Shown here one piece after another: positions 6,909 through 15,358 of a stretch of DNA of 32,953 nucleotides. The stretch's first letter is position 1. Every line of letters starts with the position of its first letter. The stretch is from Betaproteobacteria bacterium HGW-Betaproteobacteria-6 (GTDB lineage: Bacteria; Pseudomonadota; Gammaproteobacteria; Burkholderiales; Rhodocyclaceae). A program made the translations under genes and the position numbers. The notes under the pieces are model-generated. The model had not been told where the DNA came from. It did not search any database and was given only the letters and a program-made list of their open reading frames with translations. Where the stretch lies: the NCBI GenBank assembly GCA_002842145.1, contig PHCF01000013.1, positions 1-32,953 of the forward strand, given 5' to 3'.

Positions 6909-7568
6909 GTGTCGTTGTTTTTTCCGGGTGCTTGTGCGAATCCGCTTGGCCGCAAAGGCAATTTGCCGGGAGTGGGGGCTGCGATTCTCGTGCATGGTGC
7001 GCTGGCCGCACTCATCGCGCTTGGGGTCAGTCAGTCGACCGTATTGACCGAGATGGCACGACCGCTGGCTGTGCGGATGATTGAAGCAGTTCGCCCGGAA
7101 GAAAAGGCGGTCACACCACCTCCTCCCAAGGTGCAGCCCAAAACTCGACCCAAAATTACCAAGGTGCCCGTGCTGGTGAATGTCGAGCCGAATCAGGCAA
7201 GCAACTTTAGCGTTCCCGAGCAGCCGCCTGTGCCGGTTGCCCCCGTGATGGTGCCGAACCCGGTGCCAGCACCAGCGATCGAGCCATTGGTAGAGGCGCG
7301 TTTTGACGCCAACTATCTATCCAACCCCAAACCGCACTATCCATCCGCATCGCGGCGTCTCAGCGAGGCGGGGACAGTTTATTTGCGGGTACGTGTCAGC
7401 GCCGAAGGGCATGCCTACAAGGTGGAACTGAAGACCAGCAGCGGCTTTCCCCGGCTCGATCGGTCAGCACTCGAAACCGTCGCCCAGTGGCGTTTCGTGC
7501 CGGCCAAGCGGGGTAGCACTGCCGTTACCTCCTGGGTCGTCGTGCCCATCGTTTTTTCCCTCACTTAA
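6909..7568 (+). CDS. tonB: TonB energy-transducing protein
   Basis: This is a 219-residue protein. It has an N-terminal membrane anchor at about 21-42 (VGAAILVHGALAALIALGV), a Pro/Lys-rich periplasmic spacer (about 63-130, PPPPKVQPKTRPK) and a C-terminal TonB domain (about 135-219) with NPKPHYPSASRRL and GFPRLDRSALETVAQWRF. It transmits proton-motive energy from ExbBD to outer-membrane receptors. The start is GTG 6909, preceded by GTCGAGGAG. It is the first gene of a ten-gene co-oriented run and sits 18 bases before exbB, so it probably serves the two receptors encoded downstream. The family call is secure; a dedicated partnership is inferred from position. Confidence 0.93.
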   Translation: MSLFFPGACANPLGRKGNLPGVGAAILVHGALAALIALGVSQSTVLTEMARPLAVRMIEAVRPEEKAVTPPPPKVQPKTRPKITKVPVLVNVEPNQASNFSVPEQPPVPVAPVMVPNPVPAPAIEPLVEARFDANYLSNPKPHYPSASRRLSEAGTVYLRVRVSAEGHAYKVELKTSSGFPRLDRSALETVAQWRFVPAKRGSTAVTSWVVVPIVFSLT

Positions 7569-7586
7569 TTCTCGGAGTTCATCTCA

Positions 7587-8273
7587 ATGGGCATCATGCA
7601 CTTTTGGAGCCAGGGCGACTGGGTCACGCATTCGACGGCCGTCGTTCTGGCTATGCTCTCGCTGCTGAGCTGGGTCATTATTGGCAATCGGTTTGTCGCC
7701 CAGCTCAAGCTCAACCGTTGCATCGAGCAGGCCTTTGAGGCTTTCTGGGCGGCGCCCAGCCTGGACAAGGGGCTGATTGTGATAAAGTCAAAGGACACTA
7801 CCGGCGTCTTTGCCGGCATGGCCGAAACTGCCGCCCATGTTGTCAAAATGCACGAGCAGCAAAAAGAAACGACGATCGGCGGAGGCATTTCCTCCAGCGA
7901 AGTACTGACCCGTGCCCTGCGTAACTACATGATTCATGCTCAGGCCCGCTTCGAATCCGGGCTGACGCTGCTCGCCTCGGTCGGTTCGACGGCACCCTTC
8001 ATTGGTCTGTTTGGCACCGTGTGGGGTATCTACCACGCGCTGGTCAGTCTTTCCGGGTCTGCCCAGGTGGTCCTCGACAAAGTTGCCGGGCCTGTCGGCG
8101 AAGCGCTGATCATGACTGCGGCCGGCCTTTTTGTCGCCATTCCCGCCGTGCTCGCCTATAACGCGCTGAGTCGGGCCAACCGCCTGGTCAATACCTATCT
8201 CGACGGCTTCGCCCACGACCTGCATACCTTTCTGACCACCGGCTCGCGCTACGCGCTGGCCAAAGCAGCCTGA
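7587..8273 (+). CDS. exbB: ExbB/MotA-TolQ-family proton channel subunit
   Basis: This 228-residue protein has three membrane segments, at about 15-37, 125-150 and 170-195. The last two carry the family signature GLTLLASVGSTAPFIGLFGTVWGIYHAL and AGLFVAIPAVLAYNAL. The cytoplasmic loop lies between the first two helices. With ExbD it uses the proton gradient to energise TonB in the inner membrane. ATG 7587 follows CGGAGTTCATCTCA; an in-frame ATG three codons later is a minor alternative. It lies between tonB and exbD in the usual order. Confidence 0.94.
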   Translation: MGIMHFWSQGDWVTHSTAVVLAMLSLLSWVIIGNRFVAQLKLNRCIEQAFEAFWAAPSLDKGLIVIKSKDTTGVFAGMAETAAHVVKMHEQQKETTIGGGISSSEVLTRALRNYMIHAQARFESGLTLLASVGSTAPFIGLFGTVWGIYHALVSLSGSAQVVLDKVAGPVGEALIMTAAGLFVAIPAVLAYNALSRANRLVNTYLDGFAHDLHTFLTTGSRYALAKAA

Positions 8274-8282
8274 GGCAACGCG

Positions 8283-8696
8283 ATGTCTTTCGGATCCTTC
8301 AACGAAGGCTACAACGCGCCGATGGCCGACATCAATACGACGCCGCTGGTCGATGTAATGCTGGTTCTGCTGGTTATTTTCATTATTACGGCGCCACTTT
8401 TTCATCAGGCCATCCCCATTGATTTGCCGAAGGTCAGTTCGAGCAAGCTTGATGACAAGCCCGAGGTCATCCAACTGGCCATCGATGCGAAAGGCCTGGT
8501 GTATTGGAACGGCGAGGTGATGCATCGCGAAATGCTGGATACCCGCTTTGCCGAGGCCAGCGCCCGTCAGCCTGAACTGCACCTGCGTGCTGACCGCGAG
8601 GTGCGCTACGAAAGCGTCGCCGACGTCATGGCGGCGGCCCAGCGTAACGGTCTGGTCAAGATTGCCTTTGTCACGCAGCCGCAAGACAAGCCCTGA
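8283..8696 (+). CDS. exbD: ExbD biopolymer-transport protein
   Basis: This 137-residue protein has a short cytoplasmic N-terminus, one transmembrane helix (about 23-43, VDVMLVLLVIFIITAPLF) and a periplasmic domain with IDLPKVSS and LHLRADREVRYESVADVMAAAQRNG. D24 in PLVDVM is the equivalent of the essential membrane Asp of ExbD. It begins nine bases after exbB and completes the motor for TonB. Length is normal for the family. Confidence 0.95.
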   Translation: MSFGSFNEGYNAPMADINTTPLVDVMLVLLVIFIITAPLFHQAIPIDLPKVSSSKLDDKPEVIQLAIDAKGLVYWNGEVMHREMLDTRFAEASARQPELHLRADREVRYESVADVMAAAQRNGLVKIAFVTQPQDKP

Positions 8697-8728
8697 CAAC
8701 GAATCCACTAAGCTAGGAAATTCCTGAG

Positions 8729-10975
8729 ATGAAACTGAAACGCACGACGGTGGCGCTGGCAGTCTTCGCCCTTTTTTCGAATATCCATACCGTTGCCGCG
8801 TTGGCTGAGGTGACTGAAAAGGTTCTCGCACCGGTCAAAACGACGCCCGACAGGGAGGCCGATGTTCAAGCCCGGACAGAGCTTGGCAAGCTGACGGAGT
8901 ACACACCGATATCAGGTACGGTCGTCGATCAGGAAGAAATCGAGCACCTGCAACTGGTCAATAACCTGCTCGAACTCGGCAAGCGGGTGCCTGGCATCAG
9001 CATGGTGCGCAACATGCGCATTCCGGATGGCGGCAAGCAATACACGGAAAACCGGATCGATGGCATGCGGGCCATCAACGTCAACACCTCGGTGTTCGAT
9101 GAAGTCGATATGGCCAATATCGAGCGCATCGACGTTATCACCGGGCCGGCGTCAGCGCTTTATGGCAGCGGTGCGCTGGGGGGGACGATCAGTCTGTACA
9201 CGCGGCAGCCGCCGCGAGAACTGCAAGCCAAGCTATCCCAGGAACTCGGCAGTTGGGGCTTTCAACGCACCCAAGCCTATGCCGGTGCCTCGACAGATGA
9301 CGGCCGTTTCGGCTTTGTCCTGACTGGCAGCAATATGGAGAACGACGGCTGGCGCAAGAACACGGCAGCCGCCAATCAGAATGCCGCCGCCGAAAACAAG
9401 AATGGTCAGGCGATCAAGGTGTTTGGCCGGCTCAGCGACTCGACCAAGCTGACGCTTGGTTATGATCAGTTGCATTACGACTACCGCTTGCCCGGAGCAC
9501 TGACGAAGAGCAAGTGGGAGCAGGATTGGCGCCAGGTCGAGCTGGGGACGTTCGGCCAGTCAATCGACGATTATCAGACGACATCGCTGCGCCTGCAGCA
9601 ACTGGTTGGTGAGCGTGGCGAGTTTTCCCTGGCCTACGGCCGCATTGCGGATGATTCCACGGGTTATGGAGCGGGCGGTTCGGGCGGTTCGAACAACGTG
9701 ATCTGCGACGATACCAGTGCCCTGGCTGCGCCCCTGGCAGCCGGTACGACCGTCAAGTGCCGCGCAGTGAACAACAATAGTTCGAGCTATACCAACACGC
9801 TGAAAGCCGGCCGTACCGTGACCGAATCGACCGCGGCGCTGTACCGGCAGGAGTTCGATCTGGCCAAGTCAACGCTATATGCCGGTGTCGACATGTTCAA
9901 GATTAACAGTGAATCGGCCACCTATAAGAATGCCTATACCGCCTTGCTGGGGCAGTCCGGATTTTGGGCCCAGGGTAGCCTGTATTCCGCCGGGTCGCGG
10001 ACCGAGACAACCGAAACCACGCCGTTTGTACACTTTGAGTTTTCGCCGGTCGACAAGCTCCGTCTGCACCTCGGCGAACGTTTCGGCAGCATCGACTATA
10101 TGGTGGATGACCGAACAAGCGCCAACAAGGACGTCAGCATGACGCGTCGGGGCAACGTCCTGCGTTCCGGGGTGACGTACGATCTGGCCAAAGGTCATAT
10201 TGTCTGGGCGAACTGGGGGGAAACCTTCAATCCGCAATCGACGGGCAGCATGCTTGATTCTGCCGTATACGGGACGCCTGGCCGAACCGTTGGCGCCGTT
10301 CTGTCACCGGAGCGCGGTGTTACCAAGGAACTGGGCTTTCGCGGTGTCTTTCAGTCACTTGCTCTGCGTTACGACGTGACTTACTACAACTCGGAGAGCA
10401 AGGGGTTCAACACCACGCGTGATTGCAGCGCTGCAGAGCAGGTAACTCTAAACGGCGGCGCAACCTGCAAGGTTTACGAAGCAGCCGGCCAACTGGCGGC
10501 CAATGGCCTGGAAAGCATGTTCTCCTGGGCCGCCACCGACTGGCTTGATCTTGGTGCCACGTATACCAACGCTCGGGCATATTTCACCGACTACGTAGCC
10601 AATGGTGTCGACTATGCCGGCAAATCGTACATGGCGATGCCACGGCAGCGGCTCAATCTGCGTGTCGGGTTCAAGCCGGCGCCGGGCTGGCTGGTCGAGT
10701 TGGAAAGCGATCACATCTCCCGCTATTACATTGAAAACACCAATACGCTAGGCAGCTATCAGCGGCCGGATCTTTTCAATTTGCGCGCCAGCTATCGCAG
10801 CAAGGAGTGGTCGTTCTGGTTGCAGGCGCTCAATCTGACTGATCAGCATTACGCCACGCGCGTTTCACTGACCACCATCGCCGGGCAAAAAGTGGAGGGG
10901 GTCTCGGCTGGACAAGGTAACTCCGGCACCTATACGCCTTTGACGCTTCGGGTCGGCATTTCCTACAAGTTCTGA
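8729..10975 (+). CDS. TonB-dependent outer-membrane receptor 1
   Basis: This 748-residue protein has a signal peptide (about 1-27, ending near AALAEV), a plug domain (about 50-165) with NLLELGKRVPGIS, RIDGMRAIN and ERIDVITGPASALYGSGALGGTI, and a beta-barrel that ends in the aromatic GISYKF expected for Omp85-dependent insertion. Loop Cys pairs are visible (ICDD...VKCR; DCSA...ATCK) and may form disulfides. It follows ExbD by 32 bases and should import a ligand with the co-encoded TonB system. The ligand cannot be read from the sequence; siderophore, metal complex or corrinoid are possible for this family. A second receptor closes the same operon. Confidence 0.93.
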   Translation: MKLKRTTVALAVFALFSNIHTVAALAEVTEKVLAPVKTTPDREADVQARTELGKLTEYTPISGTVVDQEEIEHLQLVNNLLELGKRVPGISMVRNMRIPDGGKQYTENRIDGMRAINVNTSVFDEVDMANIERIDVITGPASALYGSGALGGTISLYTRQPPRELQAKLSQELGSWGFQRTQAYAGASTDDGRFGFVLTGSNMENDGWRKNTAAANQNAAAENKNGQAIKVFGRLSDSTKLTLGYDQLHYDYRLPGALTKSKWEQDWRQVELGTFGQSIDDYQTTSLRLQQLVGERGEFSLAYGRIADDSTGYGAGGSGGSNNVICDDTSALAAPLAAGTTVKCRAVNNNSSSYTNTLKAGRTVTESTAALYRQEFDLAKSTLYAGVDMFKINSESATYKNAYTALLGQSGFWAQGSLYSAGSRTETTETTPFVHFEFSPVDKLRLHLGERFGSIDYMVDDRTSANKDVSMTRRGNVLRSGVTYDLAKGHIVWANWGETFNPQSTGSMLDSAVYGTPGRTVGAVLSPERGVTKELGFRGVFQSLALRYDVTYYNSESKGFNTTRDCSAAEQVTLNGGATCKVYEAAGQLAANGLESMFSWAATDWLDLGATYTNARAYFTDYVANGVDYAGKSYMAMPRQRLNLRVGFKPAPGWLVELESDHISRYYIENTNTLGSYQRPDLFNLRASYRSKEWSFWLQALNLTDQHYATRVSLTTIAGQKVEGVSAGQGNSGTYTPLTLRVGISYKF

Positions 10976-10983
10976 GGCGCGCC

Positions 10984-12291
10984 ATGAAAGATCTTGCACG
11001 CTATTGCCTGGGTGGCATGTTGGCCTTGTTGTTGATCGGCAATGTGACCGCCCAGACGGGGTTGGACGAGCATTCAGCGCACGCATCCAGTGACGTGGTG
11101 CGGCCACGACCGCCGGAGAATGCTACGCCTGAGGAACGGCGCGCTTTTTATCAGAAACGCGCGGCGGAAAGGGTCAAAGCCGGGGGGGGCGGCGACCCGG
11201 TTGCGGCGCTGGCCAGGACGGCGCCAGGCAACGCTACGCTCGATACCGCACCGGTCAAACGGACTCAGGACAAGAGCACTCCGGCCAAGCCCGAAGAACC
11301 CGCCCGGGCTTCCGGTCGACCTGCCGGCATGGGGATGGCCATGCGTGGTGGCGGACCACTCTGGTTGTCCGATTCGCCGCCGTCGCGTGGCGATGGCGCG
11401 GCGCGTGGCGGGATGGGGGGCATGATGGGGATGGGCGGCATGGCCATGGGTGGTGAGCGCGGTGGGGCACCGAGCAAACGCCTGTGGTTGCGGGCCGGCA
11501 GCGATCCACAAAAGTCCGGTTTCGCCCGCGAAGATGGCGAAGCGATAAACGAAACGCTGATTGTCCGGCCGCAGGGGCCGATCGAAGGAGAAGCCCTGCC
11601 GCCGCCGGTCGACGGCAAGAAAAATCTGCTTTTCGACATGCCGGTGCAGGGCTATTACCGGGTCTATGCGAGCAGCCGAAAGTTGCAGGGCGAAGTGCTC
11701 AATGTCAGTGTCGCCAAGGCCGAGATCAGCAATTTCGGGCATGGCGGCGACGAGGAAGAACGGGCCCAGGCCCTGGTCGCGCCGCGTGTTCTGGAATCGG
11801 CACCGATCGAGATCGTGCGCGAAAAGGCGCCGGATGAAAAGACCTTCTTTCAGCTCAAATCGGGTGACGAGCAGGCTTTCGTCGTGCTGCAAAAAGGCTT
11901 GCCGCTGCAGGGGGCCCGCGTTCGCTTCGTCAGCCATGAGGGCTGGAGCAAGGAAGCGGTCAGCGACGAGCAGGGGCGCGTGAACTTTCAGATCATTCGC
12001 GACTATTTTCCGCCCTGGGACGATTTCAAGAAGCGTTTCAAGGCCAGCTACCTGGTCATCGCCGAGGCGAATGCGGCCGAGCAGGGAATGTTCAAGGATA
12101 TGCCCTACAGCAGCGTGCGCTACCAGACGACGCTGTCTGGCAACTACTATCCGTCGCCGAACGATTATCGCTCCTATGCCTGGGGCCTAGGCATCGGCCT
12201 GCTGATCGTGCTGTTCTGCGGTACGGCTGTCTATCTGTACCGCCGACGCCGGCTCAAGCCTTTTCGGGAGGTCCGTTTCGATGAGCGCTAA
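10984..12291 (+). CDS. exported, membrane-anchored Met/Gly-rich protein (DUF4198-like)
   Basis: This 435-residue protein has a signal peptide (about 1-23, LALLLIGNVTAQ). A disordered Ala/Pro/Arg segment is followed by a striking Met/Gly tract at about 139-159 (GGMGGMMGMGGMAMGG), after an earlier GMGMAMRGGG. The periplasmic part (about 275-360) resembles DUF4198-like domains (LKSGDEQAFVVLQKGLPLQGARVRFVSHEG). One C-terminal helix (about 397-417) ends in YRRRRLK, so the bulk faces the periplasm. Met-rich tracts commonly bind Cu(I) or Ag(I), and DUF4198 proteins are found near nickel and other metal transporters; metal binding here is inference. It starts eight bases after receptor 1 and overlaps the NapH-like gene by 11 bases, so it is translationally coupled to both. 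Confidence 0.8.
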   Translation: MKDLARYCLGGMLALLLIGNVTAQTGLDEHSAHASSDVVRPRPPENATPEERRAFYQKRAAERVKAGGGGDPVAALARTAPGNATLDTAPVKRTQDKSTPAKPEEPARASGRPAGMGMAMRGGGPLWLSDSPPSRGDGAARGGMGGMMGMGGMAMGGERGGAPSKRLWLRAGSDPQKSGFAREDGEAINETLIVRPQGPIEGEALPPPVDGKKNLLFDMPVQGYYRVYASSRKLQGEVLNVSVAKAEISNFGHGGDEEERAQALVAPRVLESAPIEIVREKAPDEKTFFQLKSGDEQAFVVLQKGLPLQGARVRFVSHEGWSKEAVSDEQGRVNFQIIRDYFPPWDDFKKRFKASYLVIAEANAAEQGMFKDMPYSSVRYQTTLSGNYYPSPNDYRSYAWGLGIGLLIVLFCGTAVYLYRRRRLKPFREVRFDER

Positions 12292-13276
12292 ACCCGTGCT
12301 GGATAAGGTGCGCGACGTGGTCAACGAGGTCGATTTCAACCGCTTTCGTTTCTGGTTCCAGTTGGTCGCCTTCGTGCTCTTCGTGTACGGCGGCTATCTG
12401 GCCATCGATCTCGGCTCCAAGCTGCCCTTCTTTTCCTGCGGCTACAACCGGGAAGGCCGGGCCGGGGTCTGCTATCTGCTTCCTCTGCAACACCAGTTGG
12501 GGCGGCCGCTGGCGATGTTGTTCAGCATGGCGAGTCTGGCCATCCTGACCGGATTCCTGACCTTCGTCCTGTGGTTCATCGTCCTCAACAAGGGTTGGTG
12601 CGGTTTCGTCTGCCCGCTTGGCACGCTGCAGGACTGGATCAGCGCCTTGCGTCGGCGAATGGGTATCCGTTTTTCCAATTACACGCAGGGTCAGTTTGCC
12701 CAACTGACCAAGATCAAGTTCGTCTTGTTGGCGTTGATGATCCTGATTCCGCTCGGTGTCGGCGGCGGTATCTTCTCGCGCGACATGAGTCCGCCGTTCT
12801 GCCTGATTTGCCCGGCACGCATGATCCTGCCGATGTTCACCGGCGATTTCTCGCAATTCACAGTCGATTTTTCGAGCAAGACGGCGATCTTCATGACCGC
12901 GCTCGGCATCTCGATCACGGCGCTCTTCCTGGTCGGCAGCTTCGTCAAGAAGCGCTTTTTCTGCTTCTTCTGCCCCATGAGCGCCCTGCATTACCTGATT
13001 TCAAAACCGGCCCTCCTCAAGCTCAAAAAGGACGGCAGCAAATGCACTCGTTGCGGCGATTGCTACGCCGTCTGCGATATGGAAATCAAGGAAATCGCCG
13101 ACGACGTCAAGACCACCGACATCATGACCGACGACTGCACGCTGTGCCTCAAGTGCGTCGCCAGTTGCCCGGAAAGCGGGGCGCTCAAGGCGACCTTTGC
13201 CGGTATTCCGATTTTTGTTTCGACCGAAGCCGGTTTCATCAAGCGCATGAACAAGGGGTGCCAGCATGGAAAATGA
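12281..13276 (+). CDS. NapH/NosR-like membrane ferredoxin
   Basis: This 331-residue protein has four or five membrane helices. Three Cys motifs lie at helix ends: WCGFVCPLG (about 106), FCLICPARM (about 173) and FFCFFCPMS (about 226), the CxxxCP pattern of NapH, NosR and CcoG. Two cytoplasmic 4Fe-4S sites follow, CTRCGDCYAVC (about 254) and CTLCLKCVASCP (about 286). Such proteins pass electrons between quinol or periplasmic carriers and soluble partners. It overlaps the preceding gene by 11 bases and the double-cubane-type gene by 11, so I infer it feeds electrons to that enzyme or its activator. A CcoG-like role in metal reduction is an alternative. It is not a NapH in context because no nap genes are present. 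Confidence 0.88.
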   Translation: MSAKPVLDKVRDVVNEVDFNRFRFWFQLVAFVLFVYGGYLAIDLGSKLPFFSCGYNREGRAGVCYLLPLQHQLGRPLAMLFSMASLAILTGFLTFVLWFIVLNKGWCGFVCPLGTLQDWISALRRRMGIRFSNYTQGQFAQLTKIKFVLLALMILIPLGVGGGIFSRDMSPPFCLICPARMILPMFTGDFSQFTVDFSSKTAIFMTALGISITALFLVGSFVKKRFFCFFCPMSALHYLISKPALLKLKKDGSKCTRCGDCYAVCDMEIKEIADDVKTTDIMTDDCTLCLKCVASCPESGALKATFAGIPIFVSTEAGFIKRMNKGCQHGK

Positions 13277-14555
13277 AATTCACCAGGTCATACCGATCCA
13301 GCCGGCGCCGTACAGCCGCTCACGGCAGGCTGGCGAGGCGCAGACGGTGCTCGATCACATCGTCGACGACTTCGAGGAAAACCCGGCGGCGATGCAGTAT
13401 TTCTACGATCTGTTCCGCCAGGTTTACTGTCATGGGGACGAGATTCCGCACAGCGGCAAGCTGGTCGGCACGACCTGCATCCAGGCACCGGAGGAGCTGA
13501 TCTACGCCTTCGGCGCAACGCCGGTTCGCCTGTGCAACGGCTCCTATCACTACGATCAGCGCGGCGCCGACTTCATGCCGGCCAAGTCCTGCTCGCTGGT
13601 CAAGGCGACGCTCGGCATGCTGAGTTCGGACAACGTCATTCCGAAGATCGGCAAGCCCGATCTCGTGGTCAATCCGAGCACCTGCGACCAGAAGAAGAAA
13701 TCGAGCGTGATGATCGAGGGCATGGGTTATCAGGTCTATGACCTGGAGTTCCCCAACGTCAAGGAAAGCGAGGCGTCGCGTGTCTATTGGCGGCGTTCGG
13801 TACGCGAGTTCGCCAGCGAATTGCGCAAGCTGACTGGCAAGCGCCTGACGCGCGCCAACTTGAAAGCCGCGATGGCGATGACCGGGCGGGCCCAGGCGGC
13901 TTTCCGCGCGCTGCACAATTTCCGTCGCCAGACGCCGTCGCTGATTCTCGGCAAGGACGCCTTCCTGGTTACCAACGCCTACTTTTTTGACGATATTTCC
14001 CGGTGGACCGTAGCAGTCGAAAAACTCAATGCCGAACTGGCCGAGCGTCAGGCGGCCGGCTTCCGGGCCGTGCAGAGCAAGGCGCCGCGCGTCGTGTTTA
14101 CCGGTTCGCCGCCGATCTTTCCCAATCTCAAGCTGCCGCTGCTCATTGAGGAAGCCGGCGGGGTGGTCGTCGCCGATGAAACCTGTTCGGCCAACCGCAT
14201 GCTCTACGACATGACGGCAGTGGACGAATGGCTGCTCAACGACATGGTGGACAGCCTTGCCGACAAATACCTGAAGCCCTGCACCTGCCCGATCTTCACG
14301 CGCAACGACGACCGCAAGCGGCGTCTGCTCGATCTGGTCGACCAGTTCAAGGCCGATGGCGTGATCTACCAGGCTTTCTCGGGTTGCCAAGTGTACGAGA
14401 TGGAATATCGCAGCGTCGCCGAGGAATTCAACAAGGCCGGCATCCCCATGCTCTACATCGAAACCGACTACAGCCCGGACGACCAGGGCCAGTTGTCTAC
14501 ACGTATCGAAGCCTTTCTCGAATCACTCAAAAACCGGAAGAAGCGTCGCGCATGA
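13266..14555 (+). CDS. 2-hydroxyacyl-CoA dehydratase-like double-cubane cluster protein
   Basis: This 429-residue protein is of the HgdB/BcrC-like superfamily. Cys residues that may hold the cluster include C55, C71 (TTCIQAPEEL), C90 (RLCNGSY), C109 (KSCSLVK), C140 (STCDQKKK) and later TCSANRM, PCTCP and SGCQVYE. A single such subunit paired with one activator and no second dehydratase subunit fits the DCCP/YjiM group. The characterised Carboxydothermus DCCP carries an 8Fe-9S double cubane and reduces small molecules such as acetylene, azide and hydrazine. No hydroxyacyl-CoA pathway genes are nearby. The product here is unknown. ATG 13266 overlaps the upstream stop and the activator start by ATGA at 14552-14555. 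Confidence 0.85.
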   Translation: MENEIHQVIPIQPAPYSRSRQAGEAQTVLDHIVDDFEENPAAMQYFYDLFRQVYCHGDEIPHSGKLVGTTCIQAPEELIYAFGATPVRLCNGSYHYDQRGADFMPAKSCSLVKATLGMLSSDNVIPKIGKPDLVVNPSTCDQKKKSSVMIEGMGYQVYDLEFPNVKESEASRVYWRRSVREFASELRKLTGKRLTRANLKAAMAMTGRAQAAFRALHNFRRQTPSLILGKDAFLVTNAYFFDDISRWTVAVEKLNAELAERQAAGFRAVQSKAPRVVFTGSPPIFPNLKLPLLIEEAGGVVVADETCSANRMLYDMTAVDEWLLNDMVDSLADKYLKPCTCPIFTRNDDRKRRLLDLVDQFKADGVIYQAFSGCQVYEMEYRSVAEEFNKAGIPMLYIETDYSPDDQGQLSTRIEAFLESLKNRKKRRA

Positions 14556-15358
14556 ATTATTTTGCTGGAATCGATGTCGGCTCGACCGCCATCAAGGTTG
14601 CCCTGGTCGACGAACAAGGCCAGTTGGCTGGGGTCCATGTCACGGCCTCGGGCAGCCTGTTTCACAAGAACTCGACGGAGGCCCTCAATACGCTGCTGAA
14701 CAAGCTGGGCCTGCACCGCGACGACGTTCGCTACCTGATCGCCACCGGTTACGGCCGCAAGCTGTTCAAGGAAGCCGACGATTCGATCAGCGAAATCACC
14801 GCCAATGCGGCCGGCGCCTTCGAGACCGGCAAGGCCTATGGCGGCGTGCGGACCATCATCAACATCGGCGGCCAGGATTCGAAAGCCATCCGGATCGACC
14901 CGACCGGCAATGTCGAAAACTTCGCCATGAACGACAAGTGCGCCGCCGGCACCGGCCGTTTCCTCGATGTTGCGGCACGCAATCTTGAACTCGATCTGGA
15001 GGAGTTGGGCGACTACCACTTTCAGGGCGACAAGGCACCGCTCAACATCAACAGCACCTGCACGGTTTTTGCCGAGTCGGAAATCATCGGCTTGCTGGCC
15101 AATGGTCACGGCAAGTCGGAGATCATCGCCGGCATCCACTATTCGATCGCCTCGCGCACGGTGCGCCTGGCCAAGCGCGTTGGCGTCGAGGATCGCGTCT
15201 ATTTCGACGGCGGCCCGGCGCTCAACAAAGGGCTGGTCGCCGCCATCCAGGACGAACTCGGACGCGAACTGCTGGTGCCGGACTATCCGCAGACGACGAC
15301 AGCCTTCGGCGCTGCCATCCTGGCCCGCAACGACTATCTGGAAGAAAACGCCGGATGA
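14552..15358 (+). CDS. ASKHA ATPase activator of the double-cubane protein (YjiL/HgdC type)
   Basis: This 268-residue protein has the ASKHA phosphate loop GIDVGSTAIK at 6-15, the adenosine/phosphate motif INIGGQDSKAI, and two cluster Cys, C130 (MNDKCAAGTGRF) and C170 (NSTCTVFAESE). These are spaced as in HgdC, where two subunits share one 4Fe-4S cluster at the dimer face. It uses ATP to push an electron at low potential into its partner, as in 2-hydroxyacyl-CoA dehydratases and DCCP. The true start is ATG 14552 (ATGA overlap), not the much longer open frame that begins at 14228. It overlaps the next gene at ATGATG 15355. The assignment is strong; the electron donor is likely the NapH-like protein (inference). 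Confidence 0.93.
   Translation: MNYFAGIDVGSTAIKVALVDEQGQLAGVHVTASGSLFHKNSTEALNTLLNKLGLHRDDVRYLIATGYGRKLFKEADDSISEITANAAGAFETGKAYGGVRTIINIGGQDSKAIRIDPTGNVENFAMNDKCAAGTGRFLDVAARNLELDLEELGDYHFQGDKAPLNINSTCTVFAESEIIGLLANGHGKSEIIAGIHYSIASRTVRLAKRVGVEDRVYFDGGPALNKGLVAAIQDELGRELLVPDYPQTTTAFGAAILARNDYLEENAG

Noticed and set aside
13266..15358. Benzoyl-CoA reductase or 2-hydroxyglutaryl-CoA dehydratase operon
   Set aside because: Only one large subunit with one activator is present and no CoA ligase, transferase or second subunit is near, so the DCCP/YjiM type fits better.
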